Origin: a bacterium
GTDB taxonomy: Bacteria > Gemmatimonadota > Gemmatimonadetes > Gemmatimonadales > Gemmatimonadaceae
Reading direction: 5' to 3'
NCBI GenBank assembly: GCA_021802745.1
Contig: JAJZRK010000210.1
Span: forward strand, 1 to 5,639
Length of the DNA: 5,639 nt
Within the stretch, counting starts at the first letter, position 1. Every line of letters begins with the position of its first letter. The notes below the pieces were generated by a model that was not told the DNA's origin, ran no database searches, and worked only from the letters and a program-made list of their open reading frames with translations. Both the position numbers and the translations under genes were made by a program. This document shows positions 1 to 5,639 of this stretch, one piece after another.

Positions 1-186
1 CGCCCGGCTCATCGCCGCCTTGGGGATCCCAGCGTAGCAGTTAGTATATACGCGGCCGTACCGGTAGGTGACGGTGTGCCAATACCTTAGCCGTACTGTC
101 ACTCGCGATGCGGGAAACTCGCGCTAGACCCCGGCAGCGCGCGCCGTGGGGCCAGATCAACCGCATCAGGCAGCCGTCGGCCCGCG
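1..186. other. Non-coding or unassigned left edge
   Basis: No gene could be supported here. Minus-strand reading after the TAG at 187 gives no likeness to the missing end of the AlbA_2 protein in any frame. The stretch around 38-52 is conspicuously AT-richer (TTAGTATATACG) than the rest of the window, and a minus-strand ATG at 12-10 lies about 30 bases after a TATACT at 48-43, so a further minus-strand gene could begin at the very edge, but only four codons are visible. Confidence 0.35.
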
Positions 187-1065
187 CTATCGCGTCGTGT
201 GATACCGGCGCTTCGGATCGCGCGGCCCGGTGCCGAGTTCGCGCAGCAGGCCCGGATTCTCCACTTCAATCCGATCGTCGAAGATCGCGATGCGCAGGGG
301 AGCGCCCTCCTGCGAGTAGTCGGCGTGTGCCACCGCGTTGACGATGGCCTCGCGGATGGCGACCGGCGGCACGCTCCATCGGTCGGAGCGCCGCAGTCGA
401 CCGATGGATGCCCCGCGGAAGGCGTGGCGCTCGACGAAGCCCACGCCCTCCTCCACCAGGGTGGGCAGTGGGGCGCGCGAGGCCGCCGCGTCGAGGAGCT
501 CGCTGCGGTCCGAACCGGCGAATCGACCGGCCTGCAGCCACGCATCCGGGAAGTGCCGGGTGCGGTCTCTCCCGAACAACAGCAGGCCGCCCACCGTGGG
601 GACGAGGCGCCGCTGGAAGCGCACCACCAGCCGCAGGGTCTCGAGGTCGGCGCGCCGCAGGCGGCGCACGCCGGCGAAACACTCGGAAGCGGCTCGGAAG
701 TCCACCACTTCCGAGTCGAGTTCCGGCAGCGGACGCTCGTCGAAGGCCTCTGACCGCGCGAACCGGCCGAGTTCGGCGCGCATCGCGTCGTCCGCGCGTC
801 GGTTCGTGGAGCCGACACGCACATAGGTGCCGCGTTCGAGCCCCTCACGCTTGAAATGGTAGGGCCGCGCCGGTCCCGGGTGCACACGCACGACGACCAG
901 GAACCTCTTGCGGAGGGTGTGCACCTCGATGTCGGGGAGGATCCGTGGAAGAATGCTGTCGGAGACGATGCTCGCGATGCGTTCCTCGAGCGCGTATGGA
1001 TCGGCGACGCCGACGAGCCGCGCCGTCCCATCCTCAACCCCGATGACCACCTCGCCCCCCGCCGT
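187..1065 (-). pseudogene. Truncated AlbA_2 / HATPase (RecG-like) protein remnant
   Basis: The frame encodes the middle of a Schlafen-type AlbA_2 domain protein with a GHKL-like ATPase segment, a family often annotated as putative transcriptional regulator or RecG-like ATP-binding protein. Numbered from the GTG at 1050 (287 residues), GEVVIGVEDG just spans the start, then KREG (67-70), GTYVRVGSTNRRA (73-85), GGLLLFG (154-160), PPVAIREAIVNAVAHADYS (228-246, the ATPase N-box) and FDDRIEVENPGLL (257-269) follow. Family members normally begin with an E-x-EFK strand and a helix ending in AFANTxGG; here only TAGG survives, directly after the GH130 stop codon. The C-terminal part (the RNP-x-I helix and winged helix) is also missing: likeness is lost near 240 and TAG follows at 187. 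A short product from GTG 1050 could still be made, but it would lack part of the first domain. Loss of function is the likelier reading. Confidence 0.75.
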
Positions 1066-2028
1066 TCACCGCCCCGGCGCGCTCCCGTGCTCATCCAGCC
1101 ATCGCAGCATCTGCCGGATGCTCCCGGTGGCCAGCGCAATGCTCGTGTCGGCCGCGCCGTAGTACATGAAGACCGTGTCGCCGTCCGGCCCGAGCGTCGT
1201 GCCACAGGGAAACGCGACGTTGCCAACGTCCCCGTTGCACTCGTACGGCGCCTCCGGCCCGAAGACCCACATGTCGCCGCGCCGCAGCAGTTGCTCGGGA
1301 TGCTCGAGGTCGAGCAGGGCCAGCCCGAGGCGGTACAACGACCCGGACGCCGTCTGCCGCACCCCGTGGTAGATCATCAGCCAGCCGCGCGCCGTCTCGA
1401 TGAGCGGCGGCGACAGCCCCACCTTGTTGGCGTCCCACCACGCCCCCCGGCGCGCCTGGAGGACGAGCTTGTGCCCGCCCCAGTTGGTCAGGTCCGGCGA
1501 GTAGGAGATCCAGACGTGCGCCGCCACATCGGTCATCGGGCGATGCAGCATCGCGAAGTTGCCGTCAATGCGCCGCGGCAAGAGCGCCGCGTCCTTGTCG
1601 TCGGGCTGCATGACGAGCCCGCAGCGCTCGAACGTCTTGAAGTCGGTCGTCATCGCCAGCGCAACGCCGGGGCCGCTCTTGCCGAACGCGGTGTACGCGA
1701 CGGCGTACTTGCCCAGCTCGGGCACATACGTGATGCGCGGGTCCTCGATGCCCCAGAGCTCTTCCGGGAATCGCTCCGGATCGGCCATGAGCGTCGGCGT
1801 CCGGTCTACCACCCAGCCATCCACCCCATTTGCCGAGCGCGCCGCGCACAGATGCGAGTGGCCGCGCCGGTCTTCCACGCGGCAGAGCAGCAGCGTGGTA
1901 CCGTCGGCAAGGCGGGTGGCGCCGGCGTTGAACACCGTGTGGGCCGGATACGGCCAGTCGGCGGCGGTGAGAATGGGGTTGGCCGGGTGCCGTTCAAAGA
2001 GCACCTCGTAGTGCTGTCGCGGCGTCAT
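1066..2028 (-). CDS. GH130 family beta-mannoside phosphorylase/hydrolase
   Basis: This 320-residue protein has the full length and five-bladed beta-propeller signature of glycoside hydrolase family 130. Characterised members cleave beta-linked mannosides, most by phosphorolysis to alpha-mannose-1-phosphate, some by hydrolysis. Visible motifs in order: HPANPIL (14-20), FNAGAT (33-38), LLCRVEDRRGHSHL (47-60), WGIEDPRI (92-99) with Asp96 in the position of the family's catalytic acid, DKDAALLPRRIDG (144-156), WISYSPDL (173-180), KVGLSPPLIET (202-212), GWLMIYHGV (215-223), VAFPCG (271-276) and YYGAADT (289-295). The basic residues around 152-153 and Lys202 would fit phosphate binding, which favours a phosphorylase, but I cannot settle this or the exact linkage. 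No signal peptide is seen, so it should act in the cytoplasm. Its ATG overlaps the TGA of the glycosyltransferase (ATGA), indicating translational coupling. The C-terminus appears complete. Confidence 0.93.
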   Translation of the reverse strand: MTPRQHYEVLFERHPANPILTAADWPYPAHTVFNAGATRLADGTTLLLCRVEDRRGHSHLCAARSANGVDGWVVDRTPTLMADPERFPEELWGIEDPRITYVPELGKYAVAYTAFGKSGPGVALAMTTDFKTFERCGLVMQPDDKDAALLPRRIDGNFAMLHRPMTDVAAHVWISYSPDLTNWGGHKLVLQARRGAWWDANKVGLSPPLIETARGWLMIYHGVRQTASGSLYRLGLALLDLEHPEQLLRRGDMWVFGPEAPYECNGDVGNVAFPCGTTLGPDGDTVFMYYGAADTSIALATGSIRQMLRWLDEHGSAPGR

Positions 2029-4385
2029 GGCGTCCCCTCGCCCGTGATCGCCACGCCGGCCTCGCCGCGCTCCGCGCTGCGCATGTCGCCGAGCGCCATC
2101 AGGAAGCTCAGCGTGGACTCGGCCCCCTGATTCTCGTTGGCCCGCTCGGCGTGCAGCCCGTCGCGACAGCCGCCGCTGGCGACATCGTACACCGCCTGCT
2201 GCAGGTGGTTCTGCCCGACGAACCAGCCGAACGCCGCGTTCGCCTCGCTCGCCCAGCGCACGTCGCCGGTGACCCGCAGGGCGTCGAGTGCGGCGGAAAC
2301 CATGCCGCACGCTTCCACCGGCTGCTGGTCGAAGCGCGCGCGCGCGCCGCCGCGCACATAGAAGCCGTTCGACCCGATGGGCGAGAAGAAGCCGTCGGGC
2401 GTGTGCTGCAGCTTCGCCAGCCATTCCAGCGCGCGCAGCCCCGTGTCCACGAGATCCGTGCGCTGCATCGCCGCGCCCGACAGCAGCAGGGCCTGCGGGA
2501 CTCGCGCGTTGCCGTAGGTGAGCGACTCCTCGAACCACGGCCACTCGCTGGTGCTCGCCCGTGCGTGAATGTCGGCCAGCCGGTCCACGAGGAGCGCGCG
2601 CATGGCCTGCACGCCGCGGTCACCCGCGAACGCCTGCAGGTACTCGTTGATGCCGAGCAGGGCGTACGCCCACGCGCGCGGACTCCTGAGGGTGGCCATC
2701 GCGGGGAGCGCCTGATGGAACATCTCGCCGCTCAGGCTGCGGCGGCCCGGATCGTGCGCCCGGCCGACCACCGCGCCCAGCGCCCAGAGCGCGCGCCCCT
2801 GGCTGTCCTCCGACCCCACGCGTTCGCCCCACACGCGCGCGTACGACATGAAGTTCCGAAAGCGGCCCGTCGGCTGGTCGAAGGCGTTGCACACGAAGGC
2901 CAGGTACCGCGACGCCAGCGCGCGCACGAGGGAGCGCTCGGCGAGGCCCGACTCCTCGAGCGTGACCATCAGCAGCAGCGCGCGGGCGTTGTCGTCCAGG
3001 CAGTAGCCGTCGGCATAGCGCGGCACGACGAACGACGCGTGCTGCAGCACGCCCGTGTCGTCGGTGAGGCACTGCAGGTGATCGAGACGCAGCTCCGGCA
3101 GCGACAGCGGTCGCTCGGCCAGCGTGCGGGCGCGGAAGACCGTGCGGCGGCGATGGGCGTGGCTGGCGACGGCGTGCTCCATGGAGGCGACGTGCTGGCG
3201 AGCCGCCGCCGGCCACGACATGGCGCGCCCGTAGGCCGCCGCGCGGTTGCGCAAGGCGCCCATGCGGACGTCGTCGCTGAAGAGGCTGATGACCGCCCGG
3301 GCGATGGAGGCCGCATCGCGCACCGGCACCAGCATCCCGCGGCCCTCGCCCAGCAGCTCCGTGGCGTAGCGGTACGGCGTGGACACGACTGCCTTGCCCG
3401 CCCCCATCGCGTACGCCAGCGTTCCCGACGTGCTCTGCTCGGGGTTGAGATACGGCGTGACGTACAAGTCGGCGGCGGTCAGGAACTCGCCCAGTTCGGC
3501 CTGGCTGACGAAGCGGTTGTGGAAGATGATGCTGCCGTCCACACCCAGCGCCTGCGCGCGCGCCTCGAGCATCAGCCGGTACGATTCGCCGGCGCTCGCC
3601 AGCACGTGCGGGTGCGTGGCGCCGACGACGATGTACACGACATGCGGGTGTCGCTCGAGAATGGCGGGGAGCGCGTCAATGACGAACTCGAGCCCCTTGT
3701 CAGGCGAGAGCAGGCCGAAGGTGAGGATCACCTGCTTGCCCGCGACGCCCAGCCGGTCCTTGTCGCCGATGCCGAACATGACCTCGGGAATGCCGTGCGG
3801 AATGAGATCCACCGAGGCCGGGTCCACGCCGTAGACGTCGTGCAGCAGCGTGGCGCCGTGCGCGCTCATCACCACGAGGCGCTCCGAACAGCGGACGATC
3901 TCGTCCATCACGCGCCGCTGCGCCGTGTCGGGGTTCGCCAGGATGGTGTGCAGCGTGGTGACGATCGGCATGCGCAGCTCGCCGAGGAGCGGCAGCAGCA
4001 GGGCGCCCGCCTTGCCGCCGAAGATCCCGAACTCGTGCTGGAGCGAGACGACGTCCACCATGGACACATTCAGGAAGTCCACGGCGCGCCGGTACGAGGC
4101 GGCGTCGTCCTGCTCGATCTCGAAGCGCACGTCCGACGGATAGGCGTGCCGCCGCACCGTGTCGTTCATGGCGACCACGAGGCAGTCGAGCGCGGGAAAC
4201 GCGCCGCCGATGGCGCCGGCGAGGTCGGTGGTGAAGGTGGCGATGCCGCATCGCCGCGGCAGGTGGTTGCCGAGCAGGGCGACACGCTGGAGCGCGCGCG
4301 GGTACGGCACATGGCCGCCGAGCGGCGCTGCGGGATGCCCCGCGACCGGCGCCGGGGACGAGGTCCGCGGAGTAGAGAGAATCAC
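2025..4385 (-). CDS. GT4-type glycosyltransferase with a C-terminal uncharacterised helical domain
   Basis: Predicted 786-residue cytoplasmic protein; no signal peptide or membrane segment is visible. Residues 1-33 are a Pro/Ala-rich, probably disordered lead-in. A GT-B fold follows: the first strand and loop VALLGNHLPRRCGIATFTTDL (34-54), the QHEFGIFGG segment (116-124), LIPHGI (194-199), the start of the nucleotide-sugar half at ILTFGLLSPDKG (220-231), and the donor-site region NPEQSTSGTLAYAMGAGKAV (314-333). Residues 430-770 form a second, mostly helical domain with DDNARAL (464-470), EDSQGRALWALG (526-537), WPWFEESLTYGNAR (615-628), QPVEACG (688-694) and NENQGAEST (750-758), reminiscent of alpha/alpha-barrel carbohydrate enzymes. 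Family knowledge: GT4 enzymes are retaining transferases that use nucleotide sugars. The donor is not decidable, but the GH130 partner suggests a mannose-containing product (inference). The start is uncertain: TTG 4499 and GTG 4310 are alternatives. Confidence 0.85.
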   Translation of the reverse strand: MILSTPRTSSPAPVAGHPAAPLGGHVPYPRALQRVALLGNHLPRRCGIATFTTDLAGAIGGAFPALDCLVVAMNDTVRRHAYPSDVRFEIEQDDAASYRRAVDFLNVSMVDVVSLQHEFGIFGGKAGALLLPLLGELRMPIVTTLHTILANPDTAQRRVMDEIVRCSERLVVMSAHGATLLHDVYGVDPASVDLIPHGIPEVMFGIGDKDRLGVAGKQVILTFGLLSPDKGLEFVIDALPAILERHPHVVYIVVGATHPHVLASAGESYRLMLEARAQALGVDGSIIFHNRFVSQAELGEFLTAADLYVTPYLNPEQSTSGTLAYAMGAGKAVVSTPYRYATELLGEGRGMLVPVRDAASIARAVISLFSDDVRMGALRNRAAAYGRAMSWPAAARQHVASMEHAVASHAHRRRTVFRARTLAERPLSLPELRLDHLQCLTDDTGVLQHASFVVPRYADGYCLDDNARALLLMVTLEESGLAERSLVRALASRYLAFVCNAFDQPTGRFRNFMSYARVWGERVGSEDSQGRALWALGAVVGRAHDPGRRSLSGEMFHQALPAMATLRSPRAWAYALLGINEYLQAFAGDRGVQAMRALLVDRLADIHARASTSEWPWFEESLTYGNARVPQALLLSGAAMQRTDLVDTGLRALEWLAKLQHTPDGFFSPIGSNGFYVRGGARARFDQQPVEACGMVSAALDALRVTGDVRWASEANAAFGWFVGQNHLQQAVYDVASGGCRDGLHAERANENQGAESTLSFLMALGDMRSAERGEAGVAITGEGTP
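2034..2039 (-). promoter_or_regulatory. Ribosome binding site of the GH130 gene
   Basis: GAGGGG on the minus strand lies five bases before the ATG at 2028, inside the last codons of the glycosyltransferase gene. It fixes the start of the GH130 protein at MTPRQHYEVL, although the frame remains open for about 170 further codons upstream over the preceding gene. Confidence 0.65.
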
Positions 4386-4389
4386 GGTG

Positions 4390-4395
4390 CCGCCT
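4390..4395 (-). promoter_or_regulatory. Ribosome binding site supporting the GTG start at 4385
   Basis: On the minus strand AGGCGG lies four bases before the GTG at 4385-4383. The match is partial and the spacing a little short, but it is better than what precedes the alternatives: TTG at 4499, which sits at the edge of the inverted repeat, or GTG at 4310. It is used here to choose the start of the glycosyltransferase gene. Confidence 0.4.
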
Positions 4396-4473
4396 GCAGG
4401 CGCAATGAGAGGAGCTCGGCCGAGGGGCCCGATGCCCGCCAGGGCGGCGAAACCGTCATTCGGTTTCCGCTGG

Positions 4474-4497
4474 GGCCGATCGGCGTCGCGATCGGCC
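4474..4497. promoter_or_regulatory. Perfect 9-bp inverted repeat in the operon leader, possible operator
   Basis: GGCCGATCG (4474-4482) and CGATCGGCC (4489-4497) are exact reverse complements separated by six bases, GCGTCG. The element lies about 90 bases before the preferred start codon of the glycosyltransferase gene. It could be the binding site of a dimeric regulator or an RNA hairpin in the leader. There is no T-run on either side, so it is not a classical terminator. Short GC-rich palindromes can arise by chance in DNA of this composition. Confidence 0.35.
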
Positions 4498-4578
4498 AAG
4501 GAGACTGGCTACTTGGAATCTACGCTGGCCGGACCCGAAAAAGGGGATTCGGCTTCCGAAGTTCCGGTAGAACGCACA

Positions 4579-4608
4579 ATGAGGGCCGGGCTTTCGCCCG
4601 GCCCTCAT
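4579..4608 (-). terminator. Hairpin terminator downstream of groEL
   Basis: A perfect 13-bp stem, ATGAGGGCCGGGC paired with GCCCGGCCCTCAT, encloses a four-base loop (TTTC on the plus strand, GAAA on the minus strand, a stable GNRA-type tetraloop). It lies about 60 bases beyond the groEL stop codon, where an intrinsic terminator is expected. In the direction of groEL transcription the stem is followed by TTGTGCGTTC, so the U-tract is weak and broken; such U-poor terminators are common in GC-rich bacteria. There is no T-run on the plus-strand side, so I assign it to the minus strand. Confidence 0.8.
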
Positions 4609-4618
4609 CGCCAATCGC

Positions 4619-4668
4619 AATCCTGAGTCGGAATCCTCGATCCCACTCCGAATTCCCAATCCTCAGTC
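4619..4668. repeat. Three imperfect copies of an 11-base unit just after groEL
   Basis: On the plus strand the copies read AATCCTGAGTC (4619-4629), AATCCTCGATC (4632-4642) and AATCCTCAGTC (4658-4668). All share AATCCT and a final TC. They fill the 60 bases between the groEL stop codon and the terminator hairpin. Nothing coding is seen in them. They could be decayed tandem duplications or chance similarity in a short low-complexity spacer. Confidence 0.4.

Positions 4669-5639
<971 letters not shown>

Larger units (their letters stand above)
4386..4578 (-). other. Leader between the groEL terminator and the glycosyltransferase gene
   Basis: This roughly 190-base stretch should contain the promoter of the two-gene glycan operon. 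No convincing -35/-10 pair can be read. The best AT-richer patch on the minus strand is a run of five T near 4538-4542 followed by TAGATT near 4520, which is too weak to call. The segment also holds a 9-bp inverted repeat (4474-4497) and a small 5-bp hairpin (4548-4560). Part of it is open in the frame of the glycosyltransferase back to a TTG at 4499, but the encoded residues resemble no known N-terminus. Confidence 0.4.

Noticed and set aside
1..48. Promoter and start of a further minus-strand gene at the left edge
   Set aside because: TATACT at 48-43 and ATG at 12-10 are suggestive, but there is no -35 element at proper spacing, the AAGGCGG before the ATG is too close, and only four codons are visible.
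129..151. Imperfect GC-rich hairpin as a terminator for the GH130 transcript
   Set aside because: The arms pair only with a bulge (CCCC and GGC against GCC, GT, GGGG) and there is no T-run in the minus-strand direction, so it is not distinguishable from background in GC-rich DNA.
99..1226. A 375-codon minus-strand frame crossing the GH130 end and the AlbA_2 remnant
   Set aside because: It is out of frame with both recognisable protein sequences and is dominated by Arg, Ser, Ala and Pro; it is a shadow.
856..2130. A 424-codon open frame on the plus strand, opposite GH130
   Set aside because: It covers the antisense of GH130 and of the AlbA_2 remnant alike, has biased shadow-frame composition and no family likeness.
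4386..4499. N-terminal extension of the glycosyltransferase to the TTG at 4499
   Set aside because: The 38 extra residues resemble no known N-terminus, TTG is a rare start, and the codons overlap the inverted repeat. GTG 4385 has the better ribosome binding site, although it is not proven.
4507..4626. Small plus-strand ORF behind AAGGAG at about 4498-4503, starting at TTG
   Set aside because: It runs through the terminator hairpin of groEL and the repeats, uses a TTG start and has no recognisable sequence; probably coincidental.

Overview
This GC-rich bacterial window (visibly about two thirds G+C) is read almost entirely on the minus strand. From right to left it holds the 3' part of a chaperonin gene (groEL), a transcription terminator, a two-gene carbohydrate operon (a large family-4-type glycosyltransferase fused to an uncharacterised helical domain, then a GH130 mannoside phosphorylase/hydrolase), and a broken gene related to AlbA_2/RecG-like proteins. 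The host cannot be named from the sequence. The composition, the groEL tail and the glycosyltransferase/GH130 pair would suit a soil or freshwater phylum such as Gemmatimonadota, but that is a low-confidence guess.

Layout: groEL runs off the right edge and stops at 4669. It is followed by a short stretch with three imperfect copies of an 11-base unit (4619-4668) and a perfect 13-bp hairpin (4579-4608) that probably ends groEL transcription. A leader of about 190 bases follows, with a perfect 9-bp inverted repeat (4474-4497), and then the glycosyltransferase gene (best start GTG at 4385, stop at 2025). The GH130 gene begins inside the stop codon of the glycosyltransferase (ATGA overlap, start at 2028, stop at 1066), so the two are almost certainly co-transcribed and translationally coupled. 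Immediately after the GH130 stop, in the same reading frame, comes an internal piece of an AlbA_2/HATPase protein that lacks its normal N-terminus and whose C-terminal homology ends near 240. The last 186 bases hold no gene that I can support.

How the genes work together: the glycosyltransferase and GH130 enzyme probably act on the same mannose-containing glycan or oligosaccharide in the cytoplasm, one building it and the other remodelling or recycling it; neither shows a signal peptide. groEL is a housekeeping neighbour separated by a terminator. The AlbA_2-like fragment is probably debris from a rearrangement that put foreign or relocated sequence directly behind the GH130 gene. I do not see a clearly new biological system here. 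The points most worth a second look are the helical C-terminal domain of the glycosyltransferase, its altered GT4 signature, and the abrupt pseudogene junction.
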